From the NCBI GenBank assembly GCA_945949395.1, contig CAMFEK010000008.1:1-54292 (forward strand): a stretch of 54,292 bases of DNA. The letters are read 5' to 3'. Under the pieces are notes generated by a model. The model was not told the origin of the DNA, did not search any database, and saw only the letters and a program-made list of their open reading frames with translations. The translations under genes were made by a program, and so were the position numbers. Shown piece after piece: positions 33,015-41,403 of this stretch. This DNA is from an uncultured Clostridia bacterium. GTDB taxonomy: Bacteria; Bacillota; Clostridia; Christensenellales; Borkfalkiaceae. Positions within the stretch are counted from its first letter, which is position 1, and each line of letters starts with the position of its first letter.

Positions 33015-34360
33015 CGGGCAAGCGCGCGAGCGAGGTGATAAAACCGACGAAAAAAGTGATCTCCTCTTCGCTGTTTTTCGGGTACCGCGGAGAGGAAAAG
33101 GACGATCGCTGTTATGCCGATCGCGTGATCGGATTGGAACGGGTGGGCGGCGCTCTCTGCGCGAGTCAGACCTGCGAACCGTTGTATTTCAACGATGAGA
33201 GGGTGAGCGTGGGCGCGGATCCTATCAAGATGTTCTTTCATTGGTACGAAGAGGATGGCGTGAGAAAGAAATTGTGTTTCGTGTACGCGACGGACGGGTA
33301 CTTATACCGCTATACCACGAATTTCGGGCTCTCGGCGGGGCGTATGATTTTCCCCAGAAAACCGGACTGTTTTACCTATAAGGAAACGTCGGGCGGAAAC
33401 TTTTTTGTGATCGCGGGGAATCAATTGACTTACCGTTACGCCACGCTGACGAGGACGTATTACAACGTCGATTCCGTCCCCGACAATACGCACGCGATTT
33501 TGCACTATGAGAGAATGTTCGTGTTGGACAGCGAGAATAACGATTTAATTCATTACTCGAAGGCGCTCGACATGACGGATTTTTCCAAAGGCGTGCAGGA
33601 CGGCGGCAGTATAGAGTTACCGCGCGACAAGGGAAAATGTATCGGATTTTTGAGCTTTTCCGGACAGCTATGGATCGTAAGGGAAAGGGGCTTGACGCGG
33701 CTTACGGCGCTCGGCGATAATCGGAATTTTACCGTCAAGCACTTCGATCTCGACGTCGGAAATATTCAGGAGGATAAGTTTGTCGTATGCGGTGCATATA
33801 TCCTGCTCGTGACCGATCGGGGACTTTTCCGTTTTGACGGAAACGAAGCGGTGGAGATGAACAGGGAAATATTCTCTCTTCTCGACAAGCAAACGTTCGG
33901 CGCGCCCGTCGCGCACGGCGGCGTGTTCTATATGGGTGCGAAAACGAAAGAGGGAGAGGAGACTTCCTTAAAATGGAATCCCGAGACGGGAGAGGCGACG
34001 CTTTTGCCCTTCTACGGGAGAGTGTTCGGCTCCTCCGGCGAAGGACTGTATTTTGTCGGGGAGGATAGATACATCTATCGCGTGAAGGAAAAGTGCGCGG
34101 AGGATGAATATCGCTTTTTGTGGCGTTGCTCGCATACGAATTTCGGCGCGGGCGGCAGGCGAAAGGTGCTGAAAAGATTTACCCTTTCGGCGGAGGGGAA
34201 TTATATTCTGACCGTTCGAGCGAAGGGGAGAATCTTCCAAAAGGAATGCTCGGGGAATTGTACCGTGCAACCGAATTTGCCGTCCGACTGTTTCACCGTC
34301 AGCGTGAGCGGCAGTTTTGCAAAATTAAAATCCTGGGAGGCGGAGTTGCATGAATATTGA
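33005..34360 (+). CDS. Putative beta-propeller tail hub or DNA-stabilisation protein
   Basis: This 451-residue, beta-rich protein has repeated propeller-like blades such as FFVIAGNQLTYRY, AYILLVTDRGLFRFDG and GLYFVGEDRYIYRVK. In P22-like phages a comparable position is held by the gp10-type tail hub, which closes the portal; the resemblance is from position and fold pattern, not a family match. The ATG at 33005 is chosen because of an AAGGAGAG site, although the frame opens upstream. It overlaps the next gene by 11 bases. No tail-needle or tail-spike gene follows. Confidence 0.6.
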   Translation: MGMTGKRASEVIKPTKKVISSSLFFGYRGEEKDDRCYADRVIGLERVGGALCASQTCEPLYFNDERVSVGADPIKMFFHWYEEDGVRKKLCFVYATDGYLYRYTTNFGLSAGRMIFPRKPDCFTYKETSGGNFFVIAGNQLTYRYATLTRTYYNVDSVPDNTHAILHYERMFVLDSENNDLIHYSKALDMTDFSKGVQDGGSIELPRDKGKCIGFLSFSGQLWIVRERGLTRLTALGDNRNFTVKHFDLDVGNIQEDKFVVCGAYILLVTDRGLFRFDGNEAVEMNREIFSLLDKQTFGAPVAHGGVFYMGAKTKEGEETSLKWNPETGEATLLPFYGRVFGSSGEGLYFVGEDRYIYRVKEKCAEDEYRFLWRCSHTNFGAGGRRKVLKRFTLSAEGNYILTVRAKGRIFQKECSGNCTVQPNLPSDCFTVSVSGSFAKLKSWEAELHEY

Positions 34361-34859
34361 CGTGTTGCATTTTACAGAGGCGCAATGGAACGTGCTCAAT
34401 TACGATCAGCGTAAGATCGTGTACGACGCGCAGGCGGAAAAGAATAAGTTGCAGAAAAAGCTGGAGTCGGACAAGGAGAGCGCGAAGCTGATGCTGATTG
34501 CCAACGGTACGGCGCGTTCTACGCTCCTGGACGCGATGATCAATGAACTCATCGAGGCTTACGAAGCGGAAGTGAGGGATCTTGCGGATATCACATACGA
34601 TTCCGTGGCAAATGCGGAGAGTCCCTCTTCGGGCGGGGGCGGCATTACGGGCACCGACCCGACGGCGGTGGCTTACGATCCGAGTTCGCCCGATTATTCT
34701 CTCGACGCGCTCGACAGATTCCGCGCCGTGAAGGAATATTATATGGCGATAGAGGGCGCCGAAGTACGATTGAACGCCTTTTTGGCGGATACGACGGCGA
34801 AAGATTATCTGGGAGAATATTATTCCACGATGTTGAGCTATTTGGAATCCTTTCTATAA
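34350..34859 (+). CDS. Hypothetical phage structural protein
   Basis: This 169-residue protein has an N-terminal coiled coil (residues 25-80), a flexible Gly/Ser-rich hinge (SSGGGG at about 93-98) and a helical C-terminal domain. It is the last intact gene of the cassette, with a GGAGG site inside the preceding gene. The layout suggests a rod or fibre-like accessory, but I do not recognise the family. Confidence 0.6.
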   Translation: MNIDVLHFTEAQWNVLNYDQRKIVYDAQAEKNKLQKKLESDKESAKLMLIANGTARSTLLDAMINELIEAYEAEVRDLADITYDSVANAESPSSGGGGITGTDPTAVAYDPSSPDYSLDALDRFRAVKEYYMAIEGAEVRLNAFLADTTAKDYLGEYYSTMLSYLESFL

Positions 34860-34860
34860 G

Positions 34861-34944
34861 GTTGTCGTCCTCGGCAAAGTGGTCGCGACGGGCAGACTCT
34901 TGTCTGTGGAGCAGATCGAGGCACTCATCCGTCAAAGCGCGTAA
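34861..34944 (+). pseudogene. 3' remnant of a lost phage gene
   Basis: An in-frame stretch of 28 codons directly follows the preceding stop and encodes VVVLGKVVATGRLLSVEQI and nine more residues before TAA. It looks like the conserved C-terminus of a protein and has no start codon or ribosome site. It suggests that the downstream part of the phage operon was deleted. Confidence 0.5.
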
Positions 34945-34949
34945 AAAGC

Positions 34950-34989
34950 AAGAATGCGTTCGGCAGAAAGCCGAACGCATTCTTTTTTG
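34950..34989 (+). terminator. Terminator of the phage cassette
   Basis: A perfect 15-base stem (34950-34964 with 34970-34984), a five-base loop and six T. It lies between the convergent phage operon and the deoR-type gene. Confidence 0.93.
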
Positions 34990-35018
34990 GGAAAAAGTGC
35001 TCTTTGCGAAAGGGGATA

Positions 35019-35762
35019 TCAGTTATTGAATACCTTGATGCCCTGATTGCGAAGGAAGGTGAGCGCCTCGTCGGGGGCGTTCGTGATGATCTCGTCGTAA
35101 AGCCGAAGGGGTTTTACGGCGGCGAGCGCCGTTTCGCCGATCTTTGTGGCGTCGGCGAGTAAAATATGCGTTTTGCTCCGCTCAAAGGCGACTTGTTTCA
35201 CGGTTGCGGCGTCCACGGAGACTTCGTAGCAATATTTACTGTCCAAGGCGGAGCAGGAGCAGATCATCATATCGAAGGTGAGCTCGCTCAAATGCTTTAC
35301 CGTCATACTACCCGTGACCGAGTTGGTGTTGTACCAGACATCGCCGCCCGGCATTACGATGTTCACGTCCCCCCGTTGCGAGAGGGTGAGCGCGATTTGC
35401 AAACCGTTGGTGATGACCGTCTTGTTGGAGAGATTCATCTTTTCCGCTAACGCGAGACAGGTGGAGGAATTGTCGATAAATACCGTCTGAAAAGGGGGAA
35501 TATGTTTGAGCGCGATGAGGGCTACCCGCTCTTTTTCCTTGGAGTTTTTGGCGAGACGAACGTAGATGGAGATCTCGTTCGCGTTGTCCACCAGGGATAC
35601 GCCCCCGTGCGAGCGCTGTACCTGACCGCTCGTTTGCAGAACGTTCAAATCCCTGCGTATCGTCGCCTCGCTCGTATAGAAGATGGATGCGAGTTCCCGC
35701 ACCGACGCGTGTTTATGATTTTTGAGGTAGTCCATGATGAGCGATTGGCGTTCTTTATCCAT
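35019..35762 (-). CDS. DeoR-family transcriptional regulator, probable rhamnose-regulon repressor
   Basis: The 247-residue protein has an N-terminal DeoR helix-turn-helix (about 5-57; ASVRELASIFYTSEATIRRDL) and the sugar-phosphate-sensing DeoRC domain, including the DNSSTCLALAEKM phosphate-binding loop at about 96-108. It is divergent from the rhamnosidase-rhaBAD operon, so it probably represses it and responds to a phosphorylated rhamnose intermediate. That ligand is inferred from context. An AAGGGG ribosome site precedes the ATG. Two identical 11-base direct repeats in the intergenic region are candidate operators. Confidence 0.88.
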   Translation of the reverse strand: MDKERQSLIMDYLKNHKHASVRELASIFYTSEATIRRDLNVLQTSGQVQRSHGGVSLVDNANEISIYVRLAKNSKEKERVALIALKHIPPFQTVFIDNSSTCLALAEKMNLSNKTVITNGLQIALTLSQRGDVNIVMPGGDVWYNTNSVTGSMTVKHLSELTFDMMICSCSALDSKYCYEVSVDAATVKQVAFERSKTHILLADATKIGETALAAVKPLRLYDEIITNAPDEALTFLRNQGIKVFNN

Positions 35763-35790
35763 AATAATCCCCTTGTTTGCTCGAATTTTG

Positions 35791-35852
35791 TTCGTTTTTG
35801 ATTGAATTATAGCCTATTCTTGTTTGTTTGTCAAGTTTATTTTCGTTTTTGA
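35791..35852 (+). promoter_or_regulatory. Direct repeats, candidate DeoR operators
   Basis: TTCGTTTTTGA occurs at 35791-35801 and again at 35842-35852. The copies flank the core promoter of the regulator gene, and the second ends ten bases upstream of the rha operon -35 box. Confidence 0.55.
35806..35834 (-). promoter_or_regulatory. Promoter of the DeoR-type regulator
   Basis: On the minus strand, TTGACA (35829-35834), 17 bases, TATAAT (35806-35811). Confidence 0.85.
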
Positions 35853-35861
35853 GGAAAAATA

Positions 35862-35890
35862 TTGACAGTATAAAAAAACGGTGATATACT
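35862..35890 (+). promoter_or_regulatory. Promoter of the rhamnose operon
   Basis: TTGACA (35862-35867), 17 bases, TATACT (35885-35890). A transcript from here would have a leader of about 405 bases before the rhamnosidase ATG. Confidence 0.8.
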
Positions 35891-35896
35891 CGAATT

Positions 35897-36302
35897 GATA
35901 AACGGAATGAAAGAAACAAACAGTTTTTATTCCTTTATGTCAAGATATTGTTTCGTATCATAATACGCAAGGGGCGAAATCTCCCTTTCCGAACAGCGTT
36001 CCACCCGGTTGCCTTCCCTGTTTCCCATTCCCGTTTCGGCGGGGGAGAGAGGGTGAGGCGACGAATCATTCATCTTCTCCCCGATCGGTTTGTCCCTTTG
36101 CGATAAACCGATCCGCGAGGGGGGAATCCTTTCGATAGACGTGCGCTTGGAAAAGCGCGTCGAAAATATTTCAATTAGCTTTTTTTCATAACATACTTTC
36201 CTCTTATCAGGAACGGTTAATATGATACTGCCGTGTGCGGCAGTATCATACAGACCGTTTCGGGTACGGGAAAAATATCAAAGGGGGAGAAAAACAAAGA
36301 AC
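35897..36302 (+). other. Long untranslated leader of the rhamnose operon
   Basis: No credible ORF is present. Two imperfect hairpins can be drawn: GATCGGTTTGTCCC with GATAAACCGATC near 36080-36113, and one around GCGCTTGGAAAAGCGC near 36145-36160. A perfect 12-base inverted repeat lies at 36222-36249. No known riboswitch class is recognised. Confidence 0.55.
36222..36249 (+). promoter_or_regulatory. Perfect 12-base palindrome in the leader
   Basis: ATGATACTGCCG (36222-36233), TGTG, CGGCAGTATCAT (36238-36249). It could be an operator or an RNA stem; no T-run follows, so it is not a standard terminator. Confidence 0.7.
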
Positions 36303-38846
36303 ATGAAAATCGAAAAACTGAAAATCGAGAATTTAGAGCAGGGATGCGTAACCGATCGGGTGCAGCCCCGTTTTTCCTACGTTCTTTCTTCGGAAAGGGA
36401 AGATAACCGCTTGCAGGAAGCGGAGATAACGGTGAACGGCTGGAAGAAGATCACCTCCGAGCAGATCATGGTGCCCTACGAGGGAGAGCCGTTAAAGCCT
36501 TATACCGAATATACCGTCACCGTGAGGGCGAAAGATATCTACGGGGAGACTGCCGAAAAGAGCGCTACCTTCCGAACGGGGAAGATGAATACCCCTTGGG
36601 CGGGCAAGTGGATCACGCACCCCACCTATTCCTTTACGGAAAAAAGGGTGTCTCCCATCCCCATGAACTTCAAAAAGAGCATTTCCATTGCCAAAAAGGT
36701 GAAGTCGGCGACGATTTACGCGACCGCCATGGGCATTTTCACCCTCGCTCTCAACGGAAAGCGGGTGGGGGAGGATTATTTTGCGCCCGGCTTTACTTCC
36801 TATAAAACGAGACTGCAATACATGACCTACGACGTGACTTCCCTTCTGCAAGAGGGGGAGAATCGGCTCGCAGCCGTCGTTTCGGGCGGTTGGGCGGTCG
36901 GCTCCTTCGTATTTTCCCGCGTGAATCGCGTCACGACGGATAAACAGGCGTTAAAGGCGGAGATCCGCGTCGAATACGAGGACGACGAGATCGTCGTGAT
37001 CCCCACAGACGAGAGCTGGCTCGTCTCCATGGACGGAAACGTTCGCATGGCGGATATTTACGACGGGGAGACCTTCGACGCCACCGTGGATCTTGAAAAA
37101 TCGGAGTGGGTGAACGCTATCGAAAAGAGACTCGGCTTTACGCCCGCGCTCTACGCCGCCATCGGTTCTCCCGTCAAGGCGCACGGGGAGTTAAATCCCG
37201 TCTCCGTCAACAAAATAGGGGAGGAGCTCATTTACGACTTCGGGCAGAACTTTGCGGGCGTCGTCAAGCTGAAAATTCGCGGCAGAAAGGGACAGGTCGT
37301 CACCGTGCGTCACGCCGAAGTGCTCAAATCGGACGGCACCCTCTTCACCGAACTCTTGCGCAGCGCAAAGGCGACCGCTACCTATATCTGCGTGGACGGC
37401 GAACAAGAGTATTCGCCCACCCTCACCTATATGGGATTCCGCTATATTTCCGTGACGGGTATCGGGGAAAAGGATATCGAGGTTTCCGCCCTCGTGCTCT
37501 ATTCCGATTTGGAGGAGAACGGAAAGTTTGCTTGCTCGGACGAGCGGGTGAACCGTTTACAGGAGAATATTCTTTGGAGCGCTCGCTCCAACTTTATGGA
37601 TATCCCCACCGATTGCCCGCAGCGCGACGAGCGCATGGGCTGGACGGGCGATATCGCCGTGTTCGCGCAGACGGCTTGCTTCAATTTCGATATGAACCGT
37701 TTCTTGGATAAATGGTTGGGCGACGTGCGCGCCGAGCAGACGAGAGGGGGCGGGATCCCCAACACCGTTCCCGTGCAGGGGTACGGGTTCCCCGTAACCA
37801 TGCCGAAAAAGGCGATCGCCTTCTGGGGCGACGCCTGCGTGTTCGTGCCCTGGGCGCAATATCTCTCTTACGGCGATAAAAAGGTTCTCGAAGAAAATTA
37901 CGAGACGATGAAAAAATACGTCAAGGCTTGCAAGTTCTGGGCGAACATCGGGATCGGCAAGCACCGCTACATTTGGAACGATATCCCCATGATGCAGTTC
38001 GGCGACTGGATCGCGCCCGACGTGGATTCCATGGGCGCATGGCAGGCGAGATGCAAGTGGACGGGCACGGGTTCGCTCGCCGCCACCAGCGGACTTTTGA
38101 GCCGCATCGCGGGCATTTTAGGCAAACCCGACGACGAAAAATACTATAAGACCTTGCACGATAAGGTTTCCGACGCGTACGTCTCCCTTTTGACGGACGG
38201 CAACGGAAAGCTCAAAAACGAATTTCAGACGGCATACGTCTTGCCCCTGTATTTTAATATGTTCCCCGAAGATCAGAAGAAGAAGGCGGCGGAAAATCTT
38301 GCCGCGCTCGTGCAGAAAAACGATCATTGCATCGGCACGGGTTTCCCCGGCACGCCGTACATTCTGTTCGCCCTCGCGGACAACGGGCAGGAAGAGGAGG
38401 CGTACCGAATGCTCTTAAACGACAAGTGCCCTTCCTGGCTGTACGAGGTCAAGGCGGGCGGCACGACCATTTGGGAAAGATGGGACGCCCTCAAAGAGGA
38501 CGGCTCCTCCAACACGGGCGCGGAGGACGGCACGGGCGGCATGATCTCCTTCAATCATTACGCGAGCGGCGCGGTCGGCGATTTCCTCTACCGCAGGATC
38601 CTCGGCGTGGAAGCGAAAGAGGGCGGCTATAAGTCCTTTACCGTCGCGCCTTTGGTCAGAGAGGGATTATCCTTTGCCAAGGGGGAAGTGCATACGCCGT
38701 ACGGCAAGATCGCAGCCGAGTGGAAGAAGGAGGAAGGGAAATTTACCCTGCAAGTGGAAGTTCCCTTCGGCACCGAATGCACGGTGAGATTGCCTTCCGG
38801 AAAGCAGGAGAAAGTGAAAAGCGGAAAACACACCTTTGCGGAGTGA
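36303..38846 (+). CDS. Alpha-L-rhamnosidase, glycoside hydrolase family 78
   Basis: This 847-residue enzyme hydrolyses terminal alpha-L-rhamnose from glycans or glycosides. Domain order follows GH78: an N-terminal fibronectin-like domain (about 1-95), a beta-sandwich with the ATAMGIFTLALNGKRVGEDYFAPG carbohydrate-binding region (about 100-270), a further beta-domain, an (alpha/alpha)6 barrel (about 410-760) and a C-terminal beta-domain. The hallmark DCPQRDERMGWTGD is at 437-450; Glu443 is the likely general acid. No signal peptide, so it works inside the cell on imported substrates. First gene of the rhamnose operon; the chosen ATG has an AAGGGGGAG site. Confidence 0.93.
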   Translation: MKIEKLKIENLEQGCVTDRVQPRFSYVLSSEREDNRLQEAEITVNGWKKITSEQIMVPYEGEPLKPYTEYTVTVRAKDIYGETAEKSATFRTGKMNTPWAGKWITHPTYSFTEKRVSPIPMNFKKSISIAKKVKSATIYATAMGIFTLALNGKRVGEDYFAPGFTSYKTRLQYMTYDVTSLLQEGENRLAAVVSGGWAVGSFVFSRVNRVTTDKQALKAEIRVEYEDDEIVVIPTDESWLVSMDGNVRMADIYDGETFDATVDLEKSEWVNAIEKRLGFTPALYAAIGSPVKAHGELNPVSVNKIGEELIYDFGQNFAGVVKLKIRGRKGQVVTVRHAEVLKSDGTLFTELLRSAKATATYICVDGEQEYSPTLTYMGFRYISVTGIGEKDIEVSALVLYSDLEENGKFACSDERVNRLQENILWSARSNFMDIPTDCPQRDERMGWTGDIAVFAQTACFNFDMNRFLDKWLGDVRAEQTRGGGIPNTVPVQGYGFPVTMPKKAIAFWGDACVFVPWAQYLSYGDKKVLEENYETMKKYVKACKFWANIGIGKHRYIWNDIPMMQFGDWIAPDVDSMGAWQARCKWTGTGSLAATSGLLSRIAGILGKPDDEKYYKTLHDKVSDAYVSLLTDGNGKLKNEFQTAYVLPLYFNMFPEDQKKKAAENLAALVQKNDHCIGTGFPGTPYILFALADNGQEEEAYRMLLNDKCPSWLYEVKAGGTTIWERWDALKEDGSSNTGAEDGTGGMISFNHYASGAVGDFLYRRILGVEAKEGGYKSFTVAPLVREGLSFAKGEVHTPYGKIAAEWKKEEGKFTLQVEVPFGTECTVRLPSGKQEKVKSGKHTFAE

Positions 38847-38852
38847 GTAGAT

Positions 38853-40163
38853 ATGGGTAAAAAATATTATTTGGCGATCGACATCGGAGCTTCCAGCGGA
38901 CGGCACATTGTGGGCAGTTCGACAGGCGAGCTCTTCGAGGTCTATCGTTTCGAAACGGGCTTTATTGAGAAAAACGGCAGTCTTGTCAACGACGTGGAAA
39001 AGTTGTACGGCAACGTGCGGGAGGGCATCAAAAAGGCGTTTGATCGCTTTCCCGCCATCGAGAGTCTCTCCGTCGATACCTGGGGTGTGGATTACGTGCT
39101 GATGGACGGGGAAAAGGAGATTTTCCCCGTATACGCCTACCGCGATTCGCGCACGGAAACAATCATTCCCGAAGTGCATGAAAAAGTTCCCTTCGAGACG
39201 CTCTATCAAAGGACGGGCATTCAGTTCCAACCCTTCAACACCGTCTATCAGCTGGCGGCGGACAAAAAAGTGGGCAGACTGGAGAGAGCCACCGACTTTT
39301 TGATGCTCCCCGAATGGCTTTCCTATCGGCTGACGGGCGTGAAAAAACACGAGTTTACCAACGCGACCACGGGCGGTTTCGTGAACGCGGAGACGGGGGA
39401 TTGCGATAGAGAAATGCTCGCCTCGCTCGGCTTGCCCCTGCATTTGTTCAAAGAGCTTTCCGCGCCCGGCACGACGGTCGGGACGCTCAAAGAGGAGGTC
39501 GCCTCCTACGTGGGCGGCAATACGAAAGTGGTGCTGTGCGCCTCGCACGACACGGCGAGCGCCGTGGAGGGGATCCCCATGGAGGGCAACGAGCCGTATA
39601 TCTCCTCGGGAACGTGGTCCTTGCTCGGCATCAAGGTAAAAAACGCCATCACCGACGAAAACAGCCGTAAAGCCAACTATTCCAACGAGGGCGGCGTGGG
39701 GTATACCCGCTATCAGAAGAATATCATGGGCATGTGGGTCGTCAATAACTTAAAAAAGGAGCTTTGCCCCGATTGGGAGTTTTCAAGAATCATAAAAGCG
39801 TGTCAAGAGAGCGATTTTTGCGATTTTCCCGATATCAACGACAACAGTTTTCTCGCGCCCGCGAGCATGAAAGAGGCGTTCGACGACTGGTTCGCCGCGG
39901 CGGAGCAAAAACCGAAAAGCGTGGGCGATTACTTCAAAGCCGCTTACGTAGGGCTTGCTCACGGCTATCGGGACGCGCTTTGCGAGCTCGAACGGAATAC
40001 GGGCATGACGTTTCAGAAATTATATATCGTCGGCGGCGGGGCGAAAAACGAGTACCTCAATCGCTTGACGCAAGAGATTACGGGAAAAACCGTGATCGCG
40101 CTCCCCATCGAGGCGACCGCGATCGGAAACTTAAAAATACAGATGGAGGCATCTTATGAGTAA
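38853..40163 (+). CDS. rhaB: Rhamnulokinase
   Basis: RhaB phosphorylates L-rhamnulose at C1 with ATP. The 436-residue FGGY-family kinase has the N-terminal AIDIGASSGRHIVG phosphate loop, SVDTWGVDYVLMD at about 71-83, YRDSRT and a C-terminal YIVGGGAKNEYLNRL adenosine-binding motif. It follows the rhamnosidase by six bases and overlaps rhaA by eight bases, so the genes are co-translated. Length is slightly shorter than the enteric enzyme (about 489). Confidence 0.96.
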   Translation: MGKKYYLAIDIGASSGRHIVGSSTGELFEVYRFETGFIEKNGSLVNDVEKLYGNVREGIKKAFDRFPAIESLSVDTWGVDYVLMDGEKEIFPVYAYRDSRTETIIPEVHEKVPFETLYQRTGIQFQPFNTVYQLAADKKVGRLERATDFLMLPEWLSYRLTGVKKHEFTNATTGGFVNAETGDCDREMLASLGLPLHLFKELSAPGTTVGTLKEEVASYVGGNTKVVLCASHDTASAVEGIPMEGNEPYISSGTWSLLGIKVKNAITDENSRKANYSNEGGVGYTRYQKNIMGMWVVNNLKKELCPDWEFSRIIKACQESDFCDFPDINDNSFLAPASMKEAFDDWFAAAEQKPKSVGDYFKAAYVGLAHGYRDALCELERNTGMTFQKLYIVGGGAKNEYLNRLTQEITGKTVIALPIEATAIGNLKIQMEASYE

Positions 40164-41403
40164 ATACTACGAAATGGCAAAAGAAGAGTACGCTTTCTAC
40201 GGGATCGATACCGAAAAAGCGATCGAAACGTTAAAAAATATCCCCGTTTCCGTACATTGTTGGCAGGGGGACGACGTCATCGGCTTCGACGGCGCGGGCG
40301 CCGCTTCGGGCGGGATTCAGACGACGGGCAACTATCCCGGCAGGGCGAGAACTTTTGAGGAGCTCAAAGCGGATATTCAAAAGGCGTTTTCCTTAATGCC
40401 CGGCAACAAGCGGCTCAACCTTCACGCGTGCTACGCGATCTTGGGGGAGGATTTGGGCAAGATCGACCGCGACGCTTATAAGCCCAAGCATTTTGCGCCC
40501 TGGGTGGCGTTCGCCAAAGAAATCGGCATAACGGGCATCGATTTCAACCCCACCTGCTTTTCACACGCGAAGGTGAAGGACGGGCTTACGCTCTCATCCC
40601 CCGACGAAGAGATCCGCTCCTTTTGGGTAAGGCATTGTCAATCCTGCATCCGCATCTCCGAATATTTCGCGGACGAGATGGGTTCCCCCGTCATGATGAA
40701 CATTTGGGTGCCCGACGGCTTCAAGGACGTTCCCGCCGACAGAATGGGACCCCGTTTGAGATTAAAAAAATCTCTTGACGAAATCCTTTCCATCGGTTAT
40801 GATAAGAATAAGGTGAATATCGCGGTGGAGAGCAAGGTGTTCGGCATCGGCGTGGAGAGCTACACGGTCGGCAACAACGAGTTCTATCAGAACTACGCGG
40901 CGAAAAACGACATCTGCTGTCTGCTCGACAACGGACATTATCATCCCACCGAAGTGGTCTCCGATAAGATCCCTTCCCTCCTCGCCTTCTACGACAAGAT
41001 CGCCTTGCACGTGACGCGCGGCGTGAGATGGGACAGCGACCACGTCGTTCTCTTCGAGGACGAGCTGAAAGAGATCGCCAAGGAAATCGTGAGAAACGAC
41101 GCCGTGGATAAGGTGAAGATCGGGCTGGATTATTTCGACGCGTCCATCAACCGCCTCTCTGCCTGGGTAACGGGGCAAAGAGCCATGGAAAAAGCTCTCC
41201 TGTTCGCTCTCCTTCTTCCCAACGAAAAGCTCAAGGCGTTGCAGGATAACGGCGAGTTTACCGAGCTCATGGTGCGGCAGGAAGAGTGCAAACTGCTCCC
41301 TTTGGGCGCCGTGTGGCAGGAATATCTCGAGAGAGAAGGGCTCTCCAACGAGTATTATACGGAGATCAAAAAATACGAAAGCGAGGTGTTAAGTTTAAGA
41401 TGA
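40156..41403 (+). CDS. rhaA: L-rhamnose isomerase
   Basis: RhaA converts L-rhamnose to L-rhamnulose in the cytoplasm. The 415-residue protein shows the family start (YYEMAKEEYAFYGIDTEKAI), SVHCWQGDDVIGF, GITGIDFNPTCFSHAK, the metal-site region NIAVESKVFGIGVESYTVG and DNGHYHPTEVV. All are typical of this TIM-barrel metalloenzyme. It overlaps rhaB and ends in an ATGA overlap with rhaD. Length and motifs are normal. Confidence 0.97.
   Translation: MSKYYEMAKEEYAFYGIDTEKAIETLKNIPVSVHCWQGDDVIGFDGAGAASGGIQTTGNYPGRARTFEELKADIQKAFSLMPGNKRLNLHACYAILGEDLGKIDRDAYKPKHFAPWVAFAKEIGITGIDFNPTCFSHAKVKDGLTLSSPDEEIRSFWVRHCQSCIRISEYFADEMGSPVMMNIWVPDGFKDVPADRMGPRLRLKKSLDEILSIGYDKNKVNIAVESKVFGIGVESYTVGNNEFYQNYAAKNDICCLLDNGHYHPTEVVSDKIPSLLAFYDKIALHVTRGVRWDSDHVVLFEDELKEIAKEIVRNDAVDKVKIGLDYFDASINRLSAWVTGQRAMEKALLFALLLPNEKLKALQDNGEFTELMVRQEECKLLPLGAVWQEYLEREGLSNEYYTEIKKYESEVLSLR

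Larger units (their letters stand above)
26017..34989 (+). mobile_element. Prophage-derived P22-like head cassette
   Basis: Seven co-directional genes encode the large terminase, a small protein, portal, scaffold, capsid and head-tail proteins in podovirus order, with overlaps or short gaps. They end in a strong terminator at 34950. There is no integrase, replication, tail-tube, tape-measure, lysis or attachment-site sequence that I can see. No frame is broken except a short remnant after the last gene. Either this is a domesticated or satellite capsid module, or a prophage that lost everything else. Confidence 0.75.

Noticed and set aside
24726..34989. Complete inducible prophage with attachment sites
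   Set aside because: I found no integrase, repressor, lysis or tail genes, no tRNA, and no obvious direct repeats at the boundaries.
36222..36302. Earlier start for the rhamnosidase at 36222
   Set aside because: That ATG lies inside the palindrome, has no ribosome site, and the added residues are unlike GH78 N-termini; the ATG at 36303 follows an AAGGGGGAG site.
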